Position numbers and translations under genes: made by a program. Below the pieces are notes generated by a model. The model ran no database searches and was not told the origin of the DNA. It worked only from the letters and a program-made list of their open reading frames with translations. Positions 1 through 12,170 of a stretch of 64,000 bases of DNA are shown one piece after another. Numbering within the stretch: position 1 is the first letter of the stretch; each line of letters opens with the position of its first letter. Origin of the DNA: Planococcus citri. Taxonomy: Eukaryota; Arthropoda; Insecta; Hemiptera; Pseudococcidae. Location of the stretch: assembly GCF_950023065.1 (NCBI RefSeq), contig NC_088678.1, positions 29,750,580-29,814,579 on the forward strand, given 5' to 3'.

Positions 1-472
1 GAGAATTTGACTAAGAATACGAAATTGGAAATAATTGATTGAAATATTGTTACGTGATCAGCGACGGTGTTCTACTAATGAATAATCACCTTACCACATG
101 ATGGCATAAAAACCTAAAAATAATTATCGGCGTAATCGCGTATTTTTCTGCTCTTTTCTCAACTTGTAAATGAATTCACTCTTTTTATGTAACATTCTGT
201 ATAGAGAAAAACACAAATTATTCTCTCGAATCTCCACAACACGCGTTACACGATTCATTGATTACGGAATCGATTAAGAAGGTAATTTTTTTAATCACTT
301 TTCTATCACGCTGGGGAAAATTCTACTAATTGTTATGACAAGAAAGGTATCTTCACGGTTGATTAACGTAGGGTAAATTGTTTCAATTTCAGTATTTTTT
401 ACGCTTATGTAAGACGTCGAAAATAGATATGAAACAATCGACGGTTATCGATAATAATATTGGCCAACTTAC
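1..472. other. AT-rich non-coding stretch, nothing specific
   Basis: No long open frame, repeat or RNA gene is visible. There is a plus-strand acceptor-like tract ending in CAG at 392 and a weak minus-strand donor (GTAAGG on the minus strand, about 89-94), but neither bounds a convincing exon. It would be the continuation of an intron if the minus-strand candidate exon at 473-572 is real. Confidence 0.5.
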
Positions 473-572
473 CCTTGCACGACTAACATATGAATTCGCC
501 AACCAGACGAGTAACGAATACTTCGATATTGTGTGGGATCGGTGATTTTCTCATACGTTTTCAATAAAAGGC
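473..572 (-). CDS. Candidate 100-nt internal exon, product unknown
   Basis: On the minus strand a CAG acceptor (preceded by a moderate tract ending TTTTCGCAG) is followed by 100 nt and a consensus donor GGTAAGTT. Only the frame entered in phase 1 is open through the segment. It reads about 32 residues, including TYEKITDPTQYRSIRYSSGW, and leaves in phase 2. I do not recognise the family. The opposite strand also carries an unusually long open frame here (546-832), so one of the two is a shadow. A consensus minus-strand donor at about 944-949, at the edge of a CpG-rich block, has a frame that could splice into this exon in phase. The upstream minus-strand exon at 16288-16377 also leaves in phase 1. 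Both partners are possible and neither is proven. Confidence 0.25.
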
Positions 573-832
573 CTGCGAAAATGCTGCCGGATCAGATGTG
601 GTGTCGTTCGTCTAGACCTTCTTAAAGAGCCGTCGCTTCGAGGTGGACGATTCGAGCCGTATCATTTTGATCGATTTGATGGTGTAATTGACGTTTGCCA
701 GCTTGACGACGATTTTCTCAAATACTCAGATGACGAGGTGACGCTGCACGTGTTGGAACAACATGATCGATCGAATCACGTGAAAATCAACCGATTGATA
801 CACGAATATTCTCGCGTGCCGGGCTATGGTTA
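546..832 (+). other. 96-codon stop-free frame without a start, preceded in frame by a TGA
   Basis: Codons from 546 to the TAA near 830 are all open and read an acidic protein-like segment (for example VIDVCQLDDDFLKYSDDEV). The same frame is open from an ATG at 429 up to a TGA at 543-545, giving about 38 codons before that stop. No good plus-strand splice sites bridge the TGA. It could be a decayed coding sequence, a shadow of the minus-strand candidate exon at 473-572, or chance in a less AT-rich stretch full of GAC/GAT triplets. Confidence 0.2.
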
Positions 833-929
833 AGGTTCGAAGGGTGATGCGACGAGTTGGGGGTGAAATGATGGCGAAACTATAAATTATCACTGCGTAT
901 GCAAAAGTTGATGAAATCGACTAAGGTGA

Positions 930-1880
930 GGAAAAAAATTGCAAACTTACGCGCAAATTTACATACGTAACGAAAGGAAAACCGCGATCGATCGACGAAT
1001 TGTGACGAAAAGTCTGAACTGACTGCGATCTGGCGAAAAAATTGGGACAATTTCGGCTCGAGCGTCGAACAACGATGATGATGGTGATGCTGTACGCGAG
1101 ATAAGAAAATGCCCAAAGAAGACGTAAGGAGAGACGTATACGATACGCGTATAGCACGGTGATAGATAAACGCGACGTCAGCACGGCCGGAATAACGGAG
1201 TTACATTGAAGAAGAAGAATGCAAAAAAGGCTGAGAAAAGGCCTTTTACGCGCGACGTTTGTTATCAAGTGCCTAGGTGGGAGTTAAGCAGCGCGCACAC
1301 GGAACAAACGCGGCCGCAGCGACCGAATTCTTTGTCTTGCACGAATCGTAAGCAGGCGGCGGCCGCCGCAGAAAAGGAGAAAAGACAAAAAAGACGCACC
1401 AGCATTAGGTGTACCTAAGGCATGCGCGTCTCGGTCTTTGTATATTGTGCTTGTTGTGTCAGTACCTACTCTCGGCGTATTACACAAATGGGTACGTTTC
1501 GGCTCCCGGCTCCCTCTGCATCTCCTCGACTTCGCGACCGTATAGTCGCGTTTTCGTTTGTTCTCGTCATTTTTCTTTTTCCTCGCACCACGCAGTTGCC
1601 ACCCCCAAAAATACGAGCAACTCCCTTTTATTTTCGGGTTCGCTCTTTTGTTTTTCCTCGTTTCTCATTAGCGCGATCATCATTGTTTGTTTTCTTTTTG
1701 AGTCGAGTTTCTTCGTATGTAATACAGTTTTATCCTATTATGTACATTGTACCTGTGTGGAGCAGATATCTCGAGAGAGTCGAGTGCGGATAGTGTCTCG
1801 GTCTAGCCAGGTATCAGGTGTGCATCGATTATCACAGTATATTTCTTTAGCGTTATACGTGTGTATGACCTAGTCCCCTC
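930..1880. promoter_or_regulatory. CpG-rich block, possible promoter / first exon (minus strand)
   Basis: The composition changes abruptly. CGCG, CGATCG and GCGGCCGC words are frequent and homopolymer runs are few. On the minus strand a consensus donor (GCGC|GTAAGT) lies at 944-949, so a 5' exon running leftwards out of this block is plausible. Several overlapping frames of 70-150 codons cross the block on both strands, but they are low in complexity and mutually exclusive, and I do not call any of them a gene. There is no clear TATA box. Confidence 0.3.
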
Positions 1881-2546
1881 TTCGCTTCGTTTCCCGAGAT
1901 GAGAAGATTTGAGCGTCATATTTTGCCAAAGGACAGATGAGAAATTTGCTGGTGGATACCAAAGAAATGCTGGTGTGAGAATTGAATCAGCTTGAAGAGC
2001 TTGTACTTGCTCTATCCCCTCCACTTTTTCTAAGGAATCCTTCTATCTTTGCTTCAGATTTTCCCCATTCCAATCTCTTGAAAATTTACTTATATAGGTG
2101 ATGATTGAGACTGAGAGTATAGCTGTAAGAACAACACCTCATTGGCTCATATATGTGTCCTTTTAAATGATACTCAATTGATCGAAATCTTACCATAGTT
2201 TTATATTGTTTGAGATGCACCAAAGCAAAAGAAATTGAGACCAATGGTTCAATTTTTTTCATGATGCAGATCGATTTAGAGTGATTTTGATTTGGTACGG
2301 TATGGACAAAAACTGTAAGGTAATTCTTAGAGGAAAGGTAGCAGTTTCATGTAAAAAATGTTTACCTGCAATTTTTCTTGTGTCAGATTCGAATTCCTTG
2401 AAAAATTTTCATAATAAATGTTTTTCAAAAAATGATAAAAGACCGAAAATGAGTTAGAAGAAACAGAAACTTTGAATGCATTTGCCTCAAACCAATGTTT
2501 TTTGCAGATACGCCCTTTTTCGCGAGGCTTTTCTCAATGGGTTGTT

Positions 2547-2826
2547 CAGGGTGTCTAACGGTCATGAGAGTCATGAATTTTGCTCGAAACACATTTGAAA
2601 ATTTTTTTTAAAACCCCATAAAATTAAAAAAAATTGAAAATTCAGAAAACTGAAGTACCTAATTTTTGATCCTGTAGAAAATGGCAACCCTGTTCAATTT
2701 CCTCGAAGTTTCGAGTTATTCATTTTTTTGGTGGAGGAGGGGGGGTATTCTCATGCGATAAAAATGCGAAAAATAGGTTCTGAAAAAGTCATGATTTTTT
2801 TGAGGGGAGTTTTGTTAGACACCTTG
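2547..2826. mobile_element. 280-bp MITE with CAGGGTGTCTAAC termini
   Basis: The left end CAGGGTGTCTAAC (2547-2559) is matched by the inverted right end GTTAGACACCTTG (2814-2826) with one mismatch. The element is flanked by a perfect 5-bp direct repeat TTGTT (2542-2546 and 2827-2831). The interior is AT-rich with a poly-G run and has no transposase. The same termini and a 5-bp duplication bound the larger element at 21755-22828, so this is a short non-autonomous member of one DNA-transposon family. A CAG-beginning terminus with a 5-bp duplication is compatible with a hAT-like group, but the superfamily is an inference. Confidence 0.85.
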
Positions 2827-2831
2827 TTGTT

Positions 2832-5800
2832 GAAAAACTTTGAATACCTTCGGTTTTTTGAGAGCATTACATTTAATGGCATGAGGTATGCAGTATACCC
2901 TACACATGAGTGGCGCATAAGTCAGTATTCTGATTTTCACGTTTAGTTTTTCGTAAATAAATCAAAAACTAAGCATCCTAGAAAAAAACTAATGACATTA
3001 TGTCGATTGGAAATTTAATACTCTACAATTTTCCTCGACTTCATTTTTCCGTAGAGTGCTTATTTCCGCCTCCAGACCGATTTTTATGAAACGCAGTTTG
3101 CAAATTTTTCAAAAGTATTTCAAAAATTCACAAACTCATGATTTTCAATATTTTGAGTCTACCTACCTGGATTTCGCGTGTGTTAACTATATAATTTAAT
3201 ATCATTCGGCTTTTCCCTTGAGAAAAAAATCTAAATTTTGAAAAAAAATGTCTCCACTGAGATAAATTGTTTTGTGGTAATTTGGGCAGAGGCCAACTGA
3301 CCTTTCAAAAGTTTCTCTTATGGCAAGTTTTGGTATTCAAAAAAATGAAATTCTTTGATTTTTTAGAATGAAATTATCATCTTTTTTCTTGAAAATAATT
3401 ATGAGAAAGTTCAGACCTCAATAAGAGGTGAGAAATGTTTCAAATGTTTAGGTCAGTGCCTTACACCCCCACCCCCGGTAAGATCTCGAATTTTGAAAAA
3501 ATTGCCAATGTTTTGAAAAAATGCTGATTTTTTTGGCTCAGGTGATCTACCCTGTTGTTAAATCCTAATTATGACATTACCATCCATCCTGAGAGGATAT
3601 AATCACAAAATTGTCACGTTTTGAAGGAAAAAATAATACCTAATAATTTTGAGAATTCCTGAACTTGAAAAAATAACGAACTTGGAAGTTTTTCAAAAGG
3701 GTTAAACGTGATCTGATTAGATGAAAGTGCCGAGGACATCAAGAAACCATGTAGATTGCTGGTTAATTCTGAAATATTTCAAAAAATTTTGAGGTCTTGT
3801 TTAAAAGGTTACTTATTGGCCTGAAAATTTGAAATTTTTCCTGCGTCTTGTTGAGGTCATTTGATTTTCTTTGTCTTTGCCAAATTTCAAAATACGAGTA
3901 GAATTTAAAAAACGACCCACCACTAGACTCTATTAATCCTGCTTATATCATCTGCTTTTGTTCTAATATTTTTTCGGTTCGTAAATCAAACTTTGAATAT
4001 TTTCTATTTATTCTCTGCTTCTTTCACAATTTTGAGTTTTTTTTTGCATTTTCATTACGAGGATTTTTAATTCATTGTTATTTAATTTTTTTCATTTTAT
4101 CAATTCGCTGTTGTCTTTAAAAAATTTTACCCCTCTGAAAGTTTTGAAAAAATATGCTGCTCAAAGTGCTACTTTTTCATGTTATCCTGCCTTTTAGAAC
4201 ATCCTGTGTATGATTTCAGCGTTTCTAATGTTGTTCAAATTGAGACACCCATACTCGTATTTTGGATCCTAAAAGTACATATAATATTGTGTTGATATGA
4301 TTGATAGGGAGAGAGAAAGGGTCTAAATTTAAAATGGTATATGATCACTGAAATAATTAACTATAATACCTACTACCTCGATTAAAAAATTTTCATCAGA
4401 CCTATCAATCGCAGAAGTGATGTAATATGTTGTAGGTAAGCATCCTCCCTCTCTGGCCACCTTTCTTCTTTCGATCTAATAAAAACTGCAGTAAAAAAAA
4501 TGGAAATATTTTACCAGTGAGCGAATAAGGTAATAGAAGCTTCTTATCTTGATATGAAGGAAATTTTCCATCTAACCTCATGCTGATTTCGTCGTGATTT
4601 ATTGACTTATACCCTATATGTAGTAAAGGTAAAGTTCACTCAACTCGGTCCCTGTTGTGATTCTTTTGAAACCCTGAAATTTCGGTGTGGAAAAGTACAA
4701 TTTTTTTCGATTTTTCAGCTTTGTAAACCGGAGGTTTTTTTTTCAAATAAACTTGTTTTTCTTTCAGGTTTGATTACTGTATGCTAATGTTCATCATGCC
4801 CTTTTCTTTTAATAAGGCCACATATTTATGTATGTACGTATTATTAAATTAGTTTGGAATTTCTTCAACGACTTCAACTTATACATTTTTCGAAATTTAA
4901 AGTTAGGCTGAAGTTGATCTTCCCGTCCGGGTTGTTCACAGAAAACATATGAATTCAGAGAGTGAAATCATGTGCAATTTATTAAAACGAAATTAGACTT
5001 GAAATTTTATTATTTCAATTCAACATCGACTGGAATGTCGCTTGTTTCCAATCTAATTACTAAATCGCCTACTGAAAATATATCCTGGTTTAATTCATGT
5101 GTATAGGAAGTGACAGTGCGATGGATCATCGAATGACGTCAGTGTATGGTTATACATTATGTATAGTTATATTCTTTCAAATTACAACAGATGTGTGAAT
5201 TTAGATGGACATTCCGTTGGCTGTGCTGATTGCTGAATATGTCGAAAAGTACGCTAATAAATCGTAAATATCTTATCTATTCTCACAATTATTTTTTTTT
5301 TGTTTTCCGGTCTTGATTAGGGCATTGATTATACCATTGATGGTATACTTATATATTGTACTCGTACATTACGTACTATGAATATAATTAGACAATGCTA
5401 CTCGTATACGTAGTCGTTAATATGTCACAAAAATTAGAAAAATGATTTTAAAGATAAATGTGTTGGAATTGCGTGATACGTAATGGTGTTTGTTTTATCT
5501 TAATTGCTTATAGAACCTAAATGTGGAGTTATCTCCAGTCCATTAAATGATTAAAATACAAAAGTTCTTGATAAGTTCTCAAAAAAAAAAAAATGAAAAA
5601 AACCCACGATTGTGCCATTTACAGAGAACAAAAATTTCCCCGTTTTTGTGACGTAGGTATAAGTATGAGAAAATTGAAAATCTGAAATCTGAAAAGCGTA
5701 AAAGTTGCACGCGCGAATTTATCTAATAATTGAAAATTTCTCGTCTCTAAAGATTTATTCCATTTGGGAAAAATTTTCGGCGACGTTTCTTTCACGGCGC

Positions 5801-5899
5801 TGAAAACAGACGAAATCGCTCAATTCGCTTTCGTTTCATTATTATGGTATACGTTTTTACGCGTTCGTTTTATTTCGTATTATTTTTTTTTTAATACAG
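2832..5899. other. AT-rich intron-like or intergenic stretch
   Basis: Mostly runs of A and T with short G/C runs. Fragments of dispersed repeats are visible: CTTGTTGAGGTCATTTG near 3845-3865 recurs inverted near 45713 and in the same orientation near 45842. One minor plus-strand exon-like interval is 4768-4829 (acceptor ending TTTTTCTTTCAG, GTATGT donor), which I do not trust enough to annotate. Nothing else is supported. Confidence 0.5.
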
Positions 5900-5983
5900 T
5901 GGTGGGTTTTCTTCTCTCGCGACTTTGTTGAACGATTTAAAAATTTTGACAAATGTCTGTAAAAAATTATTTTTATTCCGAAG
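5900..5983 (+). CDS. Candidate 84-nt internal exon, product unknown
   Basis: A strong acceptor, a run of ten T followed by AATACAG, ends at 5899. The interval ends at GAAG followed by GTAAGTGA, a near-ideal donor. Of the three frames only the one entered in phase 2 is free of stops. It codes about 27 residues (including SSLATLLNDLKILTNVC) and leaves in phase 2, so the exon is symmetric. The family is not recognised. The minus strand also carries an open frame across this region. The segment sits just 3' of a CpG-containing stretch. Confidence 0.3.
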
Positions 5984-6439
5984 GTAAGTGACAGACGTTT
6001 TAATTTGGCGTAATTCCGAATGGTCGTAAGACCTTGCGAGAGAGGGAACAAGCTTGTTGCATTGTTATTGGAAAGAAGGCGTGGTTTAAGTATAAATGTT
6101 AGTCCCACCGTGAAAATCGCTTTTTGTGTAGTTTCCACAGGAATTCCGCCGTATCTCAGAATGCTATTGTTAAAGGGTACGGTTCACGGAGGCTGAAAAT
6201 TACGCTATTGGTGTCTTCTCTGGGCGGCGAGATCGTATAATATCGTACTATGTTTTGTGCCAGGTTTTTTTTTTTGTTAGGATTTGAAAATCTTCTCTGT
6301 GTGAATCTGATTGCTGCAGTTGCAGTGAAAGTTCAGTATTGAGGTGCTGGGAAAGTCGAGTGAAGTTTGGAAGGATTAATTTCTAGAGTAATTTTTGTTT
6401 GAGTTCGTGATATTCTCGCGAATGATTGTTGGTTTTGGA

Positions 6440-8280
6440 TGGAGGGGAGGAGAGGAGCGGAAGGGTGAATCGAGTTGAATGAAAAAATCTCAAGGCTTTG
6501 GCATTTGAAACCAATCAGTCAGTAGGGAGTTATGATTTTCCAAAAAGAAAGTTTTTTAGATACGAACTTGATGAAATGAATTTTCTTAGACTACCAATTT
6601 TTCCAGGATTTCTCTTAGGTATGAGTAGATTTGTTTTGACGTAATCAACCCTGGAAAAAATATTTCGTTTTGCTAGAGGACTAAGGAATTTTCGCATTTT
6701 ATATTAGATGGCGAAAAAAAACTAAATTTTTTACTCATGAAAGTTGAATCTCGATTTCAAGAGGTCCAGAATTATACAGAAAAAAGTGCAAAATATCTTA
6801 TTGACGGAATTTTTGAGAAATTAGTACTAAAATTAGTTGAAATTTTGGTGTAGTAGGTATAATGCCTGTGTCAAAATGTTTTACACATATTTTTGTAGTG
6901 AATTTGGAAGAATAATTGAATAATGCAGGAAAGGTCTTTTCATTTCTGGAGCCATGATTTTCTACAAAGGCTCATTAATAGTAAAGAAAACCACCTTTGG
7001 AAGAATTCATTTTTATGCGCAAAGTGTCGACAATTTTCACTTTTTTTAAAACCAAAAATGGCCAAAAAACTTCAGTTTTTGTTGAAATTTTTCAATATTA
7101 AATTTGCCAAAAAAAATTTCCTGAATGGTCAAGGTAGGTATCGATTCCAGCGAAAAGCAGAATAAAGTCTCGCCTTTGTTGACACAACCTGAAAGTCATT
7201 TTTTGCCAATTATTTTTGGAAAATGGCACTTTTTGCAAAAATTCTTTTGAAGTCTCTTTTTTTTACTGAAAATTACCCAAAATCCACCACAATTTCAGCT
7301 TTTTATCAAAAATTGCCAAATAGTCTCAATTTTTTCATAAAAATTAGGTATTTAATCCACTATAATTTTTCAATTTCCAAAGATTGTTGCTTTTTTGCAA
7401 AAAATTCTAAGAATTGCTAAAAAGTTTCTCTTTTTACCAGAAATTGCTATAAACCTTGCCTTTTTGCTACGATGGCCCTAGTCTTGCTTTTTTCCAAAAA
7501 TTGACAAGAGTTCCCTTTTTTACTAAGAATTTGCGTAAAACCGAGGTACTTTGTCTTACTTTTTGTTTTGAATTGCCAAAAAAGTCGTGAGTTTTATTTT
7601 TGGATTTTAATTTGAATGTTTTGTATAAAACGTTCTGTTCTGTTTTTTTGTTAATTTTCTTTACATTGAAATGTTTTGCTTCTCTTTACCTAGTTCAACA
7701 TTTTTACGATCACTTATTCAAATTTTTTTGCCCAAAATTACTTCGTTTTAGAAAAAATTGAACGAGCTCTCCCATGTCTCATTGCTCTACTTCCTTGATA
7801 TATGGGCTAAAGGAAGTTAAATTGTCGTTTGTTTCGAAAAACTGAAAAAATTTGCTGGGGTATAGAACAAATTTTTGAATTTTTCATTGTTTGAAGTCGG
7901 GTATCAAGTTGACGTTTTTCAAATCGTATTCCTCAAATGTGTTTTGTTCAATTTTCTTACTGAAAAATTGTTTTTTTAATGGGAGAATTTTTATCAAATA
8001 TTACCATTTTTCTCTTGGTACCTCAATTTTCTATTTTTTTCATTGAAAGTAGAAATACTTGGCTGCTGCTCCTCGCTGACCAACTCTTTTTTTCTCAAGG
8101 GGATGTGATCTACTTAGGTATGACTTGATTTTCAAAAATTTGTCTGATACCTAAGTTTGAACAAAATTTTGTTTTTATCACGAAAATTTTTCCACTCATC
8201 CTCGAATGCAAATTTTTATGTTATTGCTATGTGCAAAATGTATGTTTGAAAATGAAAAAATGAAGTGCAGGAAAAAAACA
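6440..8280. repeat. Repeat island; degenerate 'TTGCCAAAAATTGCC / TCTTGCTTTTT' family
   Basis: From about 7020 to 7650 the sequence is built from loosely repeated units of roughly 35-50 nt. Each unit has a purine half (TTGCCAAAAATTGCCAAA) and a pyrimidine half (GTCTCGCTTTTTTTGC). Units are diverged in length and sequence. The same units make up the islands at 24.9-25.5, 39.2-39.8 and 56.2-57.3 kb. Flanks (6440-7020 and 7650-8280) are AT-rich without clear units. No coding potential is evident; short open frames here are by-products of the repeat. Confidence 0.7.
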
Positions 8281-8289
8281 TTGTGTGAA

Positions 8290-9560
8290 CTTATATAGTA
8301 TAATAGGTGAGTACGAGCAACGATGAGACGGAGTTGTTAAAAACCGAACCTAAATATTTCCATAAGTTTATAACGACGACGACGACGATGAGAAAAATGG
8401 TGTATATAGAGAAGAAAATTAAAAGCGGATTTTGTTTCGTTAATGACAAATATTTTAGAGAAAATGAGAAAAGGCGAAAAGAAAAGGCTAATACTGGTTA
8501 AGAAACGAGTGGTGGTGGTAGTGTAGCAAAATGGACGAAAGAGAAAACGTTATTATTATTAATCTAACAGTATACCGGGAGGAGCAGTCGTTTAAATGTA
8601 TTATTCAAGCTAAACGAGAATACATTTAACCTTTTATAATTATATCAGTGTTCTACGAACTGTTTATAATTCTATAGAAGAAGCCCTTTTTGTCCGTACC
8701 ATAAAAAGGAATACGGCGTTCGCTTCCCGTCCTACTTCGCGAGGCCCGCTAATTCCCTCAACAACTTTGAAAACATTTTCTCCTTTCTTTCATCTTTATA
8801 CAAATTTAACGAAATCTTCCTCATTTTCTGTATCACTTTGTTTCTTTGTCGCGCCCCGTAATACCAATTACGCTATTCATTACTTTTATACCCTATTTAT
8901 AATTTATATCGTGTTGTCTTTTATACTTTCTCCCTTATCTTCGTCTCTTCTCCCTTTGAGCTTTGATTTTGTTTCCGTTTTTCATTATTTTACGTCGTCG
9001 TCTATGGCGCGTTTCGGGGCGTTATTTCGATGCGCGCGTATTCTTCCCAGCACAGCAGTCGATGCAAAAGGTTTTTCAGCTTCATGAGCAAAGTTTTTCG
9101 CCCAAAAATTGTTGTTCGTTCGCGTAAAGTTTTCCATGTATCGTGTAGGTTGCGGCGGTGGCGGTGCTAGAAGGGTCAAATGATAGAGAATGCAGGAAGG
9201 GGGTGTTATGACGTATTATTTGATGTAGGTACTCGTACATCTAATACCTATTGTATTGTTGCAAGTGTGGTATTCGAACCACGAGTATGCACTTGTATCA
9301 GTACAGATGTGTAAGGTTCCTTATGCGGAAAAATTAGGTCAAATTTTACCCATTAACAGAATCTAGCGTTGCTGTTGGTTACTTCGTATAACGTGTACAT
9401 GATGCGATTAATTATACTATACGAGAGTTCGTTATACGATTTTTTTTTTCTTCGTCAACTTAATAATAACGCGAGATTCACGCAGGACATGTGACTGTGG
9501 GTATTTCATTTTATTTTTTTGGCATCGGTTCATGTTCGCCAAGAGTTTGTTATACACTCC
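8290..9560. other. Mixed-composition block with (ACG)n and a small hairpin
   Basis: It contains an ACGACGACGACGACGATG microsatellite near 8372-8391. A perfect short inverted repeat (TTAAATGTATT near 8593, AATACATTTAA near 8620) forms an 11-bp stem with a loop of about 16 nt. The segment 8690-9140 is CpG-containing with frames open on both strands but no splice context. No gene is called. Confidence 0.4.
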
Positions 9561-11058
9561 AGGGTTTGAAAGAGGGGAACATTAATATAATAGTAATTAT
9601 TTGTTGAGCAAGTTTTATTGGAATTTGGAAAAATTCATGGTATACTTTTCATATGTGATGATTCAAAAATTGATTTTTTTTGTTCAAAACGTAGGTGCAA
9701 ATATGTATTGATTTGATGAACAGGACTGAGTCTGAAAGTGTGACCTTCATTTAGAGTTTTCAAAGGTTATCAATCTACGAATTTCATTCATATTTTCTCA
9801 AACGTAGATATAGGCATATTCCCAAGGTAGGCGTTCAAAATCAGTTGGAATTTCTCAGTTGGTAGAATCATCTATTTTGCTTCGAAAATTTATCGATGGA
9901 AGAAATTTTAAATGTAAATTGGTGGAAACAGATGAAAATTTTTGCTTGAATTGATCGAAAAGACCGAAAAGAAAAGATGCTCAGCTGTTGGAGAGTTCAA
10001 AAATCCGCCGTAGTCTTAAAAACTGCTCGAAACCTTTATCAATCGATTAGGAAGGTCAAAATGAAGTATTAAACTAAATTTCAGCCTTTATTATCCAAAT
10101 TTTATCCGACTTTGATTTGGTGAATTTTAAAAATCAAAAAATGAAATTCATTTCCTGAAATTTGATTTTTTGGTGTTTCTCGGACGTTATTTTGATTTTT
10201 TTTTTGCCAGTGTAAAAAAGGTTGAAGTGAATCATTTTTTATGCTTTTTCAATTTTTAAACCATATTATTATATTGGATTAAAACTGAATACTAAACGCA
10301 ATTTAGTCCTCAGAAAAATAAAAATTGCTAAAGAACTCCAAAAAAATCCTCAAAATTTAGCTGCATTCGAGTAAATCATGAACACACATATTTTTGGAAC
10401 CACTTGAATGCAATTTTCAAAGATTTTTTGAGTTATTTGACCCTGATATTTTCAAGGTTAAAAGGTGATTCAATTTTTTTCCACCCTGAATGAATGATTT
10501 CGAAAATTTAATATTAAAGATGACCTATACATGATGTCAACCGACCGAAAAAAGACGAAATTAAGAAAAAAGTGCGAAATTCGAAAATGGGCTTCTTGAA
10601 AAGCTTGAAAAACCACCAAAATTCTTCACAATTTGCCTACTAAATCAGTACGAAATTTTGAAAGAAATTAAATTTTATTTGGCAATGTCTTTGAAACTTT
10701 GAAATCACCATAAGTGTTGAAACTGAAAGTCAGCAATTTTAGCTAGTAAAATAAATTCCATTTTTTTTTTTTTGGAAATGGACGAGGCAAAATATTACCT
10801 ACTTGAATGCAGGTTGTGCGAAGCAGGGCTGGAATGATTTCTTGAAGCCCCCCCCTCCTTTTATTACTTCCTTTCTGTTCTTTCCAAATTTTCCGAGCCA
10901 ATTCTTTTAAGCTGTTCTTTATTTTTTCATTGGTGGGGGCAGCATTGCAATACTCTCCATCTTACCTTTAATTTTTCTCATTCATCTTTCTGTGTGGTCT
11001 TTTCAAACCCTCCAATTTTGATTAAAAGTTGAAGGAAAATTATCAGTGAGTGACGGAA
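9560..11058. other. AT-rich stretch without recognisable features
   Basis: Homopolymer-rich A/T sequence. I see no candidate exon, RNA gene or terminal repeats. Confidence 0.5.
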
Positions 11059-12170
11059 CCATGTCAATTTGACCAAAAATAAATGTGATTTTGAAAATCA
11101 TATCTTTCGATTTCGCTCAAATTTTTTTACAATATCTACCCATCTAGTAAGTAAGAAACCCGCAATCTGTTTGGTCCCAGCGCCCTCATGGGGCCGGTGG
11201 GGGGGAGGGGCTTTCATTATTTTCACATTGTCTCGAGGTACTCAACTTCAGCAGCGCATTCCTCCAAAACTGTGATCTTTTGATCAAAACTGATTTCACA
11301 GTTCGAAAGGATATTGAATTTTGAACTTTTTAAGCATTTTGAAATTTTCAATATTTGAAAGTTGAGCTTTCAAATTGAAAGTTCAAATTTCAAAATGGCG
11401 CTGGAGTGGGAGCTACCATTTAAAATTCTGAAAAAATTTCCATAGATGTACCTTTTGATACTTTTTGAAATATTCAAGTTTCGTGATGGGATCTCTTAAT
11501 GGAGGGGGAGCACCCCACCCCTAATTTGGGGCAAAACTTTCGAAAAAAAAATCTGGGGCATGTGATATATCGAATTGTATGTTTTTGGTAACGCTGAACA
11601 CGAATATGACGTTAGATTTTTGATTGGACCCCATCCACGGCTCCCAGCACCTCCCCAAATGGGATAAAAAACCAAAATAGGGGTTTTTTCGTGCGACACA
11701 ATGACACATCAAATAGTATGTTTTTGGTGACGCTGAATACGAATATGACGTCAGATTTTTGATTGGACTCATCCACTGTCCCCAGCACCTCCCCAATGGG
11801 GGTAACCTAAAAAAAAAATGGTTTCAATCGTGTGACACATGAAATAGTATGTTTTCGATATCGCTGAACACGAATATAGCCGTAGTTTTTCAAATTGACC
11901 TCACCCATGGCTCCAAGAACCTCCCCCAATTGGTAAAAGTCCAAAAAATTTGTTGGAGGCCGTAGATGGGGTTCAACCCAAAATCTGACGTCATATTCGT
12001 GTTCAGAGCCACCAAAAACATACTACTAGAAGTGTCGCACGAAAAAACCCCTATTTTGGGTCCAAACTGATTGCGGGTTTCTAACTTACTGGGTGGGTAG
12101 GTATTGTAAAAAAAAATTGAGTGAAATCGAAAGACATGGCTCGAAAACGTTGGTCGAATTGATATGGACG
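11059..12170. mobile_element. Fold-back element with internal tandem modules (about 1.1 kb)
   Basis: The outer arms pair. The left arm runs about 11059-11177 (containing TATCTTTCGATTTCGCTCAA and GAAACCCGCAATCTG) and its imperfect inverted copy runs about 12057-12170. Inside are three direct copies of a module of roughly 105 bp (about 11559-11663, 11697-11802, 11828-11933). Each module has a TATGTTTTTGG core, then CTGAACACGAATATGACG, then a CACCTCCCCAA tail. A fourth, inverted copy lies at about 11963-12041. A related inverted module occurs at 49440-49560. There is no transposase-like frame. It resembles a non-autonomous fold-back element or a nested tandem of one. Confidence 0.7.

Noticed and set aside
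1206..1873. Overlapping 70-154-codon frames on both strands in the first CpG-rich block
   Set aside because: They overlap each other on both strands, are compositionally biased (Ser/Cys/Phe) and have no splice or start context. Most or all must be chance.
2358..2385. Minus-strand AATTGCAG|GTAAAC, resembling a ratchet point
   Set aside because: No pyrimidine tract and a poor donor (GTAAAC).
4768..4829. Plus-strand exon-like interval (TTTCTTTCAG acceptor, GTATGT donor, one open frame)
   Set aside because: Weak donor, composition indistinguishable from flanks, and phases that fit no other candidate.
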